A stretch of 36,447 bases of DNA from Nitrospirota bacterium (GTDB lineage: Bacteria; Nitrospirota; Nitrospiria; Nitrospirales; NS-4): NCBI GenBank assembly GCA_004298335.1, contig SCTG01000055.1, forward strand, positions 1 to 36,447. Reading direction: 5' to 3'. Below, in pieces: positions 15,760-23,666 of the stretch; position 1 is the stretch's first letter, and every line of letters starts with the position of its first letter. A program made the translations under genes and the position numbers. The notes beneath the pieces were generated by a model. It was not told the DNA's origin and searched no databases. It worked only from the letters and a program-made list of their open reading frames with translations.

Positions 15760-16545
15760 ATGACGATCGTCTTGGTCATCGATGATGAGCCGCTGATCTG
15801 CGATCTGCTCCGGATCGTGCTGGGCCGCCACGGGTATGAAGTCCACACGGCATCCAGTGGCCGTGAGGGCATCGAATCGTTCCGCGAATTGCGTCCCCGG
15901 TTTACGTTCCTGGACCTCCGCCTGCCGGACATGAACGGCATGGAGGTGCTCAAAAAGATCCGCCAGGTGGACCCGCACGGTGCCGTCATGATTCTTACGG
16001 CGGCGGCGTCGGAAAATTCCGAGCAGCAGGCTCGCGATCTGGGCGTGACCGATTTTCTGATCAAGGGGCTCCCGGTTGAAGCTCTCCTGGGGGCCGTGCA
16101 GCAGACGACGCGTGGCCTGGCCGATGCTGCAGCACCCACGTCGACGGGAGCGGCGGGGACACGTATCGGGGCGGGAACGACAGAACACTCAATCTTGATC
16201 GTGGATGACGAACAGGCCATACGGTATTGGCTGACACATGCCTTGACCGAACGCGGCCATCGAGTCCGTGCCGCTCAGGATGGCTCGTCCGCCCTGGCCC
16301 AGGTGGAGTTCGAGCAGCCCGACCTGGTGGTGTTGGATATGCACATGCCGGGCATGAGCGGGGTTGAATTGATACGCCGGCTCCGGGCCCAAAAGTACAC
16401 GGGCCGGTCGATGATGTTGACCGGCAGCCATGAGGAGCGCCTGATGAAAGAGGTGCTGGACCTCGGCGGGGTTGATGTTGTGAGCAAGGCGGCCGATCCC
16501 GAGCGGATCATTCTGGCGATCGAGGCCAGGCTGGCCCTGACATAG
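15760..16545 (+). CDS. Tandem-receiver response regulator without an output domain
   Basis: The 261-residue protein consists of two CheY-like receiver domains joined by a Thr/Gly/Ala-rich linker (about 122-142). The first (2-120) keeps the acidic pair Asp8-Asp9, phospho-acceptor Asp52 (FLDLRLPDMNG), Thr80 and Lys102. The second (143-261) keeps Asp149-Asp150, Asp193 (VLDMHMPGMSG), Thr221 and Lys243, so both should accept phosphate. There is no DNA-binding, cyclase or kinase domain, so it may relay phosphate or bind a partner. No histidine kinase is in the window. In the 121-base gap upstream, the palindrome GAAATTTC (15732-15739) lies 20 bases before the ATG and could be regulatory. I see no clear promoter there. 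Confidence 0.88.
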   Translation: MTIVLVIDDEPLICDLLRIVLGRHGYEVHTASSGREGIESFRELRPRFTFLDLRLPDMNGMEVLKKIRQVDPHGAVMILTAAASENSEQQARDLGVTDFLIKGLPVEALLGAVQQTTRGLADAAAPTSTGAAGTRIGAGTTEHSILIVDDEQAIRYWLTHALTERGHRVRAAQDGSSALAQVEFEQPDLVVLDMHMPGMSGVELIRRLRAQKYTGRSMMLTGSHEERLMKEVLDLGGVDVVSKAADPERIILAIEARLALT

Positions 16546-16558
16546 CGCCGCCCGCGCA

Positions 16559-19285
16559 TTACTTCTTCGCCAGTTCCTCCAACGCCGCGCGCATCTTTTT
16601 GAGTTCCTCGCCGTAGCGGGTCCAGTCTTGGTCGCGGAGGGCGGCCTGCGCTTTGTTGAAGTGTTCCAGCGCCTGTCTGGCCAGGGCGGACGGCACGGAC
16701 GTTCCTGAAAGCGATGGCGGTGTCGGCGTCGCGGGCGCGGTTTTCGCCGTGGTCGCCGGCTTGCCCGACGGCGCCGGGCCGCTGCCGAAGAGTCCCTCCA
16801 GCGCCGCTTCGAGGTTGGTGTCCATCCGCAACTGGTTCCCGTACGCCACGATCACGCGGCGCAGTTCCGGGAGCGCCCCTTCCGACGCCGAAAGATAGAG
16901 CGGCTGCACATACAGGAGCGCATCCTCGATCGGGATGGCCAGGAGGCTGCCCCGGATCGCCTGCGAGCCGCGCTGGCTCCAGAGCGTGAGTTGCTGCGAG
17001 ATGGCCGAGTCCTGGTCGATCCGCGCGTCCACCTGCCGCGGGCCGTAGACGAGCTTCTGCTTCGGGAACAGATAGACGATCAATTTCCCGTAATTGGGCG
17101 CGTCGGAGCGGGCCGCGAGCCACGCCGCCATGTTGTCGCGCTTGGCCGGCGTGAAGGGGACCAGGAGGACAAATTCCTCCTTCCGGGCCTCCTTGTGCAG
17201 GCCGGTTTTGGGAAGCCTCATGATCGTGTAGTAGGGCTCCATGTCCTTGTCCTGCTTCTTGGGAATGTTCCAGAGGTCTTCCTTGTTGTAGAAGATCTGC
17301 GGATCCTGCATGTGGTAGGTGGCGAAGACATGGGACTGGATGGTGAACAGGTCCTGGGGATAGCGCATGTGGGCCTTGAGATCGTCGGGCATCTGCGACA
17401 GGGGCTTGAGGACGCCGGGGAAGATCCGCTGATAGGCCTGGATCAGCGGATCCTTCGGATCGCTCACGTAGAGCTCAATGGAGCCGTCATAGGCGTCCAC
17501 CGCGGCCTTGACCGAGTTCCGGATGTAGTTGCCCAGGCGGCCGAACGGCTGGGCGTAGGGCATGCGGTCGCTGGTCGTGTAGCCGTCCACGAGCCACACG
17601 AGCCGCCCGTCCTTCGTGATGACAAGGTAGGGGTCCTGGTCGAGCTTGAGGTACGGCGCAATCTTCGCGACGCGGTCGCGGATGTGCCGGTGGTAGAGAA
17701 TGCGGGACTCCGGCGTGATGTCGTTCGACAGGAGGATCTTCAGGCTGCCGAAATAGGCCGCGAAGATTAGCTTGCGGGGAAACGACAGCGCCGTCACGCC
17801 GCCGCGGCCGCGGTAGGTCGCCGGCACGTTCTTCTCGCCCGACGGGTAATCGAACTCCTCGGCCTTGGTTCCGACGAAGACGTAGTCGTTGGGGATCTCG
17901 CCGTAGTAGATCTCGGGCCGGGTCACCTTGAGGTCGATGGTGGAGACCGGCGGAATGTCCTGCAGGAAAAATTCCGGCAGGCCTTCGGCCGAGATGCGGT
18001 TGACCGGCCCCATGGCGACCCCGTAGCCGTGGGTGTAGGTGAAGTGTTCGTTGATCCAGATCCGGCTCGGCAGGTTCTTGTAGGACAGCTCGCGCGGCGA
18101 GAGCATGACCTGGCGGTATTCGCCGTTGATCACATAGCGGTCGTTGTCCACGTCCACGAAGTCGTAGTAGGTCCGGATCTGCTGGAGCTGCCGGTAGGTG
18201 GAGAGCAGGGGGCGGTGGTCCCAGAGCCGCACGTTCTTGATCGTCAAATCGTTCCGGACGAGGTCGGCGGCGGTCAGCTCCTGCTCGGCGGGGAACACCT
18301 CCTCCTGGATGTCGGTCAGGCCGTATGCCAGCCGCGTGAAGGAGATGTTGTGCTCGATGTACGGGCGCTCCATCACGCTCTCGTTCGGCACGACCTGGAA
18401 GCGGTGGACGAATTCGGGGTAGAGCGAGAGCCCGGCCGTCCCCACGGCCAGCGTCAGCCCGCCGATGAACAGCGCCGGCCGCCAGGTTCCGCGCAGCGCG
18501 AGGGCGAGCAGCGCGAGCGCCGTGAGGGCGCAGAGGACGACGAGGCCCTGCAGGACCGGCAGGGCCGCGTGCACGTCGGCGTAGACGGCGCCGAAGACGA
18601 CTCCCCGCCGCGAGTAGAGCAACTCATAGGCGTCAAGCCGGTAGCCCCACGCCTTCACGCCGACCAGGGCCGCGGCCAGCAGCCCCAGGTGCAGGCGGGC
18701 GGCCTTTTCGATGTGCACGGTGCGGGCGCCGAGCACGATGCCGTGCGTCAGGAAGTAGAGGACGCCCGTTCCCACGGCGGTGGCGAGCAGCAATCCGAGG
18801 AGCCAGTCCTGGAGGTAGGCCAGGAAGGGCAATTCGAAGAGGTAGAAGCCCAGGTCCTGTCCGAACAGCGGGTCGCTCTGTCCGAACGGCATGGCATTGC
18901 GGAAGAGCAGATAGTCTTCCCAGTGGCCGGCGCCGCCGAGGGCGGCGACCAGGGCAAGCAGGGCGGCCGCGCCGCCGACCGTCCGGGCCAGCCGGTTCTG
19001 CAGCGGCGCCGCGAGCTGGAGCAGCACCAGGTTGTCCACCGTTCCCCAGTAGCGGGTCGGCTGGTGCCGCCCGGCCAGGTACACGTTCGCGAAGAAGACG
19101 AGGAAAAAGACCGCTCCGAAGGCTCCTCCGACCAGAACCTGCGCGGACAGGAGCGTCGTGAAGACGGGTTGGTAGCCGACCTCGCCGAACCAGAGCCAGT
19201 CCACGTACAGCGCGAGGGAATTGCCCAGCGAGAGGAGCAGGAGGACGAAAAGGACGAAGAGGAGAGTGAGCCGTCCCGCGGTCAC
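16559..19285 (-). CDS. UPF0182 family membrane protein
   Basis: This 908-residue protein belongs to the UPF0182 (COG1615) family of unknown function. The N-terminal third (about residues 1-285) has around seven hydrophobic segments, starting LLFVLFVLLLLSLGNSLAL. A large soluble region follows with family-typical segments (VPNESVMERPYIEHNI, WINEHFTYTHGYGVAMGPVN, ALSFPRKLIFAAYFG, MPYAQPFGRLGNYI). A Pro/Thr/Ala linker (about 830-860) leads to a short helical C-terminus (RYGEELKKMRAALEELAKK). The start is GTG at 19285, which overlaps the DUF4124 stop in a GTGA on the minus strand, so the two genes form an operon. It ends 13 bases from the convergent response regulator. Confidence 0.9.
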   Translation of the reverse strand: MTAGRLTLLFVLFVLLLLSLGNSLALYVDWLWFGEVGYQPVFTTLLSAQVLVGGAFGAVFFLVFFANVYLAGRHQPTRYWGTVDNLVLLQLAAPLQNRLARTVGGAAALLALVAALGGAGHWEDYLLFRNAMPFGQSDPLFGQDLGFYLFELPFLAYLQDWLLGLLLATAVGTGVLYFLTHGIVLGARTVHIEKAARLHLGLLAAALVGVKAWGYRLDAYELLYSRRGVVFGAVYADVHAALPVLQGLVVLCALTALALLALALRGTWRPALFIGGLTLAVGTAGLSLYPEFVHRFQVVPNESVMERPYIEHNISFTRLAYGLTDIQEEVFPAEQELTAADLVRNDLTIKNVRLWDHRPLLSTYRQLQQIRTYYDFVDVDNDRYVINGEYRQVMLSPRELSYKNLPSRIWINEHFTYTHGYGVAMGPVNRISAEGLPEFFLQDIPPVSTIDLKVTRPEIYYGEIPNDYVFVGTKAEEFDYPSGEKNVPATYRGRGGVTALSFPRKLIFAAYFGSLKILLSNDITPESRILYHRHIRDRVAKIAPYLKLDQDPYLVITKDGRLVWLVDGYTTSDRMPYAQPFGRLGNYIRNSVKAAVDAYDGSIELYVSDPKDPLIQAYQRIFPGVLKPLSQMPDDLKAHMRYPQDLFTIQSHVFATYHMQDPQIFYNKEDLWNIPKKQDKDMEPYYTIMRLPKTGLHKEARKEEFVLLVPFTPAKRDNMAAWLAARSDAPNYGKLIVYLFPKQKLVYGPRQVDARIDQDSAISQQLTLWSQRGSQAIRGSLLAIPIEDALLYVQPLYLSASEGALPELRRVIVAYGNQLRMDTNLEAALEGLFGSGPAPSGKPATTAKTAPATPTPPSLSGTSVPSALARQALEHFNKAQAALRDQDWTRYGEELKKMRAALEELAKK

Positions 19286-19827
19286 TGAGACAGGACGCCT
19301 GAGGGGACGCCGGCCCGGCGGGCCTCGTCCGGAATGGTGGTGGTGATTTCGTATTCCTTGTCGCGGATGCGCTGCTCGAGCTCCTTCACGGTTGCCGCCG
19401 CCTGCGCCTCTTTGTCCGGATCGATGCGGCTTCCTCGAGACCTCAGTTGGACCAGAATGTCCTGGTGGGCGGACTGGGCAGCCCGGTGCTTCTTTCTCAG
19501 TGTGTCAAGTTCGACGCGGGCCTTGGCGATGCGTTCCTGCCAACGGGCGTAGGGGTCTTTGGAGCCCGCGGAAGGTTCCGGAGACGGGACGGCCTCGGAT
19601 TTCGGGTCGCCGGGCGTGGTAACGGAGGGGCCCTCCTGGACTTTTTTCCGATTATGATAGGCCCAGGCCCGGTATTCCGGCGGCACCTTGTCCAGGCTGT
19701 CGGCGAACCACACCGTTCCGTTTTCGTCCACCCATTGATAGGTGTCGGCGGCCGCGGCATCGAGCAGGAAGACAGTAAAAACAAGGAGAATCGTCCCCGT
19801 TGATGCCAGCCCATGGCGAAAAATCAT
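19282..19827 (-). CDS. DUF4124-domain exported protein with a coiled coil
   Basis: This 181-residue protein has a signal peptide (about residues 1-27, core TGTILLVFTVFLLDAAAA). A DUF4124 domain follows (28-60), with YQWVDENGTVWFADSLDKVP, the usual bacterial envelope form. A low-complexity Pro/Ser stretch (65-90) comes next, then a charged helix likely to form a coiled coil (about 93-165, rich in Lys, Arg, Glu and Gln). It probably sits in the periplasm, and its function is unknown. It is first in an operon with the UPF0182 gene, and its TGA overlaps that gene's GTG. The ATG at 19827 lies 5 bases after the -10 box TAGAAT, so the transcript may be leaderless. Confidence 0.82.
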   Translation of the reverse strand: MIFRHGLASTGTILLVFTVFLLDAAAADTYQWVDENGTVWFADSLDKVPPEYRAWAYHNRKKVQEGPSVTTPGDPKSEAVPSPEPSAGSKDPYARWQERIAKARVELDTLRKKHRAAQSAHQDILVQLRSRGSRIDPDKEAQAAATVKELEQRIRDKEYEITTTIPDEARRAGVPSGVLSQ

Positions 19828-19832
19828 ACCGC

Positions 19833-19862
19833 ATTCTAGCCTTGCATTCGGGAGGAAAACAA
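19833..19862 (-). promoter_or_regulatory. Predicted promoter of the DUF4124-UPF0182 operon
   Basis: On the minus strand, TTGTTT (19857-19862) is followed after 18 bases by TAGAAT (19833-19838), a -10 box matching 5 of 6 positions. Only 5 bases separate it from the ATG at 19827, so no ribosome binding site fits. The same 80-base gap must also serve the plus-strand cyclophilin-like gene. Confidence 0.45.
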
Positions 19863-19907
19863 GTTAACTACATGACAGCCCGCATTCATGGAGGATTCAG
19901 CGGCCAG

Positions 19908-20294
19908 ATGAGTGACACCATGCTGCCGATCAGGATTTCGGTGGGCGCCGTGACGTTGGAGGCCGAGTTGAGGCCCACCCGCACCGCGAAAGCCATTTAT
20001 GAGCTCCTGCCCATCGAGGCGGACAAGCATGTCTGGGGCGACGAGTTCTATTTCAAGATTCCGTTCATTAAGGATCATCGCGAGACGGCCACGCTCAAAG
20101 TGGCCGTCGGCGACATCGCGTACTGGGGCAACGGCCAGGCCGTGGCGATCTTCTTCGGCCGCACCCCGATCAGCACCGGGCCCGATCCGGTGCCGGCCGA
20201 CCGTGTCAACCTGGTCGGCCGGGTCACGGGCGACGCCGCGTCCTTGCGCAACGCGGCGGGCGCGACCAGGATCAGATTGGAGAAGGCGTCGTGA
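19908..20294 (+). CDS. Cyclophilin-like fold protein (TM1367 type)
   Basis: This protein of about 128 residues resembles the small bacterial cyclophilin-like family represented by Thermotoga TM1367. Segments such as VTLEAELRPTRTAKAIYELLPI, split here as VTLEAEL and RTAKAIYELLPI, and GDIAYWGNGQAVAIFFGRTP are typical. The family shares the cyclophilin fold but lacks proven prolyl isomerase activity, and its role is unknown. The start is uncertain: ATG 19908 (GGAGG at 19890-19894, 13 bases upstream), ATG 19872 and ATG 19920 are all in frame. I prefer 19908 because the conserved part begins soon after it. The stop overlaps the next gene's GTG in a GTGA, so it leads the DUF507/TldD/TldE run. Confidence 0.75.
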   Translation: MSDTMLPIRISVGAVTLEAELRPTRTAKAIYELLPIEADKHVWGDEFYFKIPFIKDHRETATLKVAVGDIAYWGNGQAVAIFFGRTPISTGPDPVPADRVNLVGRVTGDAASLRNAAGATRIRLEKAS

Positions 20295-20572
20295 AACTGT
20301 CCAGGGAGCGCGTGGCGGCCCTGGCCGTCGCGTTGGTGGACAAGTTGATCGCCGGCGGCATGGTGGAGCCGGTCGGCGAGCGCAAGGCGCTGGCCGTCAC
20401 GCTGGAACGGGTCATCACCGATGAGCTCGGCGTCGAAGACCGCATCAACGCCGAGGCCAAGGAGCTGATGCGCAAGTACGACGCCGAGATCGCCAAAGGC
20501 CGCATGGACGAGCACCAGGTCTTTCTGATGATCAAGAAGCAGCTGGTGAAGGAGAAGGGCGTGATCCTCTGA
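20291..20572 (+). CDS. DUF507 family protein (first copy)
   Basis: This 93-residue, highly charged, mostly helical protein matches the DUF507 family (start MKLSRERVAALAVALVDKLI, end MIKKQLVKEKGVIL). The function is unknown. The family is typical of Nitrospirota, Aquificae and some deltaproteobacteria, often as tandem copies. The start is GTG at 20291, overlapping the upstream TGA as GTGA, and the stop TGA (20570-20572) overlaps the next ATG. Tight coupling suggests that the two DUF507 proteins are made together, perhaps as partners. Confidence 0.83.
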   Translation: MKLSRERVAALAVALVDKLIAGGMVEPVGERKALAVTLERVITDELGVEDRINAEAKELMRKYDAEIAKGRMDEHQVFLMIKKQLVKEKGVIL

Positions 20573-20850
20573 TGGGCCTGAGCGACGAGAAAGCGAGCCA
20601 TCTGTCGCACCTGATCCTGAATCACTTCAAGGATCCGGCCCACGCGCGCCTGAAGGTGGAGGACGTCGCGGTCCTGCGCGAGATCAAGCGGTTCCTGGCC
20701 GCGGAGCTGCAGGTGGATGCCGAAATGGACGTCGTCGTCAGGCGCCGTCTGGCCTCCTATTCCCGCCCGCTGGCGGAAGGCTCGTCCGAGTGGGACACCC
20801 TCTATCGCAAGACGTTCGAAGAAGAGATGCGCAAGCGGAAAAAAGCGTAG
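20572..20850 (+). CDS. DUF507 family protein (second copy)
   Basis: This 92-residue charged protein (MGLSDEKASHLSHLILNHF, ending in the basic EEMRKRKKA) has the same length and helical layout as its upstream neighbour and reads as a diverged DUF507 paralogue. Shared features are a short N-terminal helix, a middle helix with a LxxEIKRFL pattern and the C-terminal RKxFEEEMRKR helix. The ATG at 20572 overlaps the preceding stop (TGATG). TldD follows after 14 bases. No catalytic motif is visible in either copy, so both are probably structural or regulatory. The function is unknown. Confidence 0.75.
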   Translation: MGLSDEKASHLSHLILNHFKDPAHARLKVEDVAVLREIKRFLAAELQVDAEMDVVVRRRLASYSRPLAEGSSEWDTLYRKTFEEEMRKRKKA

Positions 20851-20864
20851 GGAACGGAGACGTC

Positions 20865-22310
20865 ATGGCCGACGACCGGCAGTCCGAGACATTTTACCTC
20901 GAGCGGTTCGGGGTGACCGACCGCGAGGTCTTGGCGGCCATGGGGCGCGTCAAAGTCCGCGATGTGGACTACGCCGACCTCTACTTCGAGCACACCGTGG
21001 CCGAATCCATCTCGATGGAAGAAAGCCTGGTCAAGCGGGCGTCGAAGAGCATCTCCCAGGGTGCCGGCGTCCGGGCGACGTCCGGCGAGAAGACGGGCTA
21101 TGCCTATTCCGACGAGATCACGCTGAAGCAGTTGGAGCAGGCGGCCGAGACCGCCCGCTATATCGCCCGATCGCCGGCCGGGGCGGGACCCGTCCCGGCG
21201 ATCCGGGGCAGCCGGCCCGCCCGGAACCTGTATCCGGTCGCGCTGCCGGCCACCGAAGTCGCGACCCGGGAGAAGGTCGAACTGCTGCAAAAGATCGACG
21301 TGCTGGGGCGCGCCTACGATCCCCGGATCAAGAACGTCATGGCCGCATTCAGCACCGAGTACAAGATCGTCCTGATCGCCGACTCGGACGGCAAGCTGGT
21401 GGGGGACGTGCAGCCGCTCTCGCGGCTCCAGGTGACCTGCATCGCGGAGGAAGACGGCCAGCGGCAAATGGGCACCCACGGCGGCGGCGGGCGGGGCGCC
21501 TTCTCGTTCTTTCTGGAGGAGGGGCGCTGGGAGCGCTATACCAGGGAAGCGGCCCGACAGGCCATCCTGAATCTCAAGGCGGTGGATGCGCCGGCCGGTC
21601 CCATGACGGTAGTGCTGGGGGCGGGGTGGCCCGGCATCCTGCTGCACGAAGCCATCGGGCACGGACTGGAAGCCGATTTCAACCGCAAGAAGACCTCCGC
21701 CTTTTCCGGCCGCATCGGCCGGATGGTGGCCTCGGAGCTGTGCACGATCGTGGACGACGGCACGCTGGAGTTCCGCCGGGGCTCGCTGAACGTGGATGAC
21801 GAGGGCACGCCGACGGGCCGCACGACGCTGATCGAGAAGGGCGTGCTGCGCGGCTACATCACGGACAAGCTCAACGCGCGGCTCATGGGCATTCCGCTCA
21901 CCGGCAACGGCCGGCGCGAGAGCTTTCAGTGCATCCCGATGCCGCGCATGACCAACACCTTCATGCTGCCCGGCGAGTCCGCGCCGGAGGACATCATCCG
22001 GTCGGTCAGGCGCGGGCTCTACGCGGTGTCGTTCGGCGGCGGGCAGGTGGACATCACCAACGGCAAGTTCGTCTTCTCGGCGAGCGAGGCCTACCTGATC
22101 GAGGACGGCCGGGTGACGACGCCGGTGAAGGGCGCGACGCTGATCGGCAGCGGCCCGGACGTTCTGAAGAAGGTGTCGATGGTGGGGAACGACATGAAGC
22201 TGGACGAGGGCATCGGGACCTGCGGCAAGGACGGGCAGTCTGTGCCGGTCGGCGTGGGGCTGCCGACGATCAAGGTGGACGAGATCACCGTCGGCGGGAC
22301 GCAGGTATGA
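20865..22310 (+). CDS. tldD: Metalloprotease TldD
   Basis: TldD is the catalytic half of the TldD/TldE zinc protease, which in E. coli trims peptides such as microcin B17 and degrades CcdA. The 481-residue protein has the zinc motif HEAIGHGLEAD (His261, Glu262, His266) and the C-terminal GIGTCGKDGQSVPVG region with its conserved cysteine. The ATG at 20865 follows GGAGA (20856-20860) by 4 bases. A longer in-frame reading only shadows the DUF507 gene. The stop overlaps the TldE start as ATGA, which fits a heterodimer made from one transcript. No ribosomal peptide precursor is visible nearby. Confidence 0.95.
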   Translation: MADDRQSETFYLERFGVTDREVLAAMGRVKVRDVDYADLYFEHTVAESISMEESLVKRASKSISQGAGVRATSGEKTGYAYSDEITLKQLEQAAETARYIARSPAGAGPVPAIRGSRPARNLYPVALPATEVATREKVELLQKIDVLGRAYDPRIKNVMAAFSTEYKIVLIADSDGKLVGDVQPLSRLQVTCIAEEDGQRQMGTHGGGGRGAFSFFLEEGRWERYTREAARQAILNLKAVDAPAGPMTVVLGAGWPGILLHEAIGHGLEADFNRKKTSAFSGRIGRMVASELCTIVDDGTLEFRRGSLNVDDEGTPTGRTTLIEKGVLRGYITDKLNARLMGIPLTGNGRRESFQCIPMPRMTNTFMLPGESAPEDIIRSVRRGLYAVSFGGGQVDITNGKFVFSASEAYLIEDGRVTTPVKGATLIGSGPDVLKKVSMVGNDMKLDEGIGTCGKDGQSVPVGVGLPTIKVDEITVGGTQV

Positions 22311-23650
22311 CGACGCTCGATCGAAACCTGACGGACGAGCTGCTCGCGAAGGTCAAGCGCAAGGGCGCGACGGCGGCGGACGTGGTGGCCGTCGAAGGCG
22401 ACTCGGCCTCGGTGCAGGTACGCCTGGGGGCCGTGGACAAGCTCTCCAAAGCGCAGGAGAAACGGCTCGGCCTGCGCGTCTATTTCGGGAATCGCTCGGC
22501 TGGCGCATCCACCTCCGACTTTACTCCGGCGGCCCTGGACGATCTGGTCGACACCACCTGCGCCCTGGCCCGGGCCGTCGTGGAAGATCCGCATTCGGGC
22601 CTTCCGGACGTGACGGTCATGGCCAAACACAGTCCCGACCTCGACCTCTACGACGGGCAGGCGCTGCCCATGGACCGCATGATCGAACTGGCCACGCGCG
22701 CCGAACAGGCGGCGCTGGCGGTGGACCCCCGGCTGTCGAACTCCGAGGGCGCGGACTTTAACACGTCCGATGGCCGGACGGTCTTTGCCAACAGCCACGG
22801 GTTCTACGGCGAGTTTGCGAGTTCCAGTTTTTCCACGGCGGTGTCGCCCATCGCCGTCCAGGACGGGTTGATGCAGCGCGACTACTGGTACGCGGTCGGC
22901 CGCAAGTTTGCCGCGCTGGAGTCGCCGGAAGCCGTTGGGAAGGAGGCCGGACGGCGGACCGTCCGCCGCCTCGGCGCCCGCAAGGTCTCCACCTGCCGCG
23001 TGCCCGTGGTCTTTGACCCGGAAATGGCCCGCAGTTTCCTGAGCAATCTCTGCAGCGCCGTGAACGGCTACGCGATCTACAAGGGCGCGTCCTACCTGAT
23101 CGGCCGGCTCGGCGAGCGCATCGCGCCCGACTCCGTGACAATCCATGACGACGGCCGCCTGCCGGGCGGGCTGGGTTCGAAGCCGTTCGACGGGGAAGGG
23201 CTGGCGACGAGAAAGAACGTCATCGTCGAGCGGGGCGTGCTGAAGACCTACCTGCTGGACACCTACGCGGCGCGCAAGCTGAATCTGGCCTCCACCGGCA
23301 ACGCCTCACGCAGCGTCGGCGAGGCGCCCTCGGCGGGCGCGACCAATTTCTATCTCGCGCCGGGCACGATCAGCCCGGAGGAGATCGTCCGGTCGGTGAA
23401 GCGCGGGCTCTACGTCACGGAGCTGATCGGGTTCGGGATCAACATGGTGACCGGCGACTATTCCCGCGGCGCGGTCGGTTTCTGGATCGAGAACGGCGAG
23501 CTGGCGTATCCGGTCGAGGAGATCACGATCGCGGGCAACCTCAAGGACATGTGGATGCACGTCGAGGCGATCGGCAACGATCTGGTGTTTCGCGGACGCA
23601 TCGCCAGCCCCACGGTGAAGATCGCCGAGATGACGGTGGGGGGAGAATAG
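22307..23650 (+). CDS. pmbA: TldE/PmbA protease partner protein
   Basis: TldE (PmbA) is the inactive partner that forms the barrel-shaped TldD/TldE chamber. The 447-residue protein aligns in layout with TldD (SNSEGADFNTSDGRTVFANS, GNASRSVGEAPSAGATNFYL and the final IASPTVKIAEMTVGG) but has no HExxxH, as expected. The ATG at 22307 overlaps the tldD stop (ATGA). The end is followed at 16 bases by the chlorite dismutase gene, so all six genes from 19908 may share a transcript. Length is normal. Confidence 0.93.
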   Translation: MTTLDRNLTDELLAKVKRKGATAADVVAVEGDSASVQVRLGAVDKLSKAQEKRLGLRVYFGNRSAGASTSDFTPAALDDLVDTTCALARAVVEDPHSGLPDVTVMAKHSPDLDLYDGQALPMDRMIELATRAEQAALAVDPRLSNSEGADFNTSDGRTVFANSHGFYGEFASSSFSTAVSPIAVQDGLMQRDYWYAVGRKFAALESPEAVGKEAGRRTVRRLGARKVSTCRVPVVFDPEMARSFLSNLCSAVNGYAIYKGASYLIGRLGERIAPDSVTIHDDGRLPGGLGSKPFDGEGLATRKNVIVERGVLKTYLLDTYAARKLNLASTGNASRSVGEAPSAGATNFYLAPGTISPEEIVRSVKRGLYVTELIGFGINMVTGDYSRGAVGFWIENGELAYPVEEITIAGNLKDMWMHVEAIGNDLVFRGRIASPTVKIAEMTVGGE

Positions 23651-23653
23651 AGC

Positions 23654-23663
23654 AAGGAGGTGA
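23654..23663 (+). promoter_or_regulatory. Full-length Shine-Dalgarno sequence of the chlorite dismutase gene
   Basis: AAGGAGGTGA is the full 10-base complement of the 3' end of 16S rRNA, with its GGAGG core 6 bases before the ATG at 23667. It is the strongest ribosome binding site I see in the window and fixes the start. It predicts much stronger translation of chlorite dismutase than of the genes around it. Confidence 0.85.
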
Positions 23664-23666
23664 CCT

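Noticed and set aside
18029..19288. Long plus-strand open frame opposite the UPF0182 gene
   Set aside because: It is the antisense shadow of a conserved gene; the acidic, repetitive translation has no recognisable domain.
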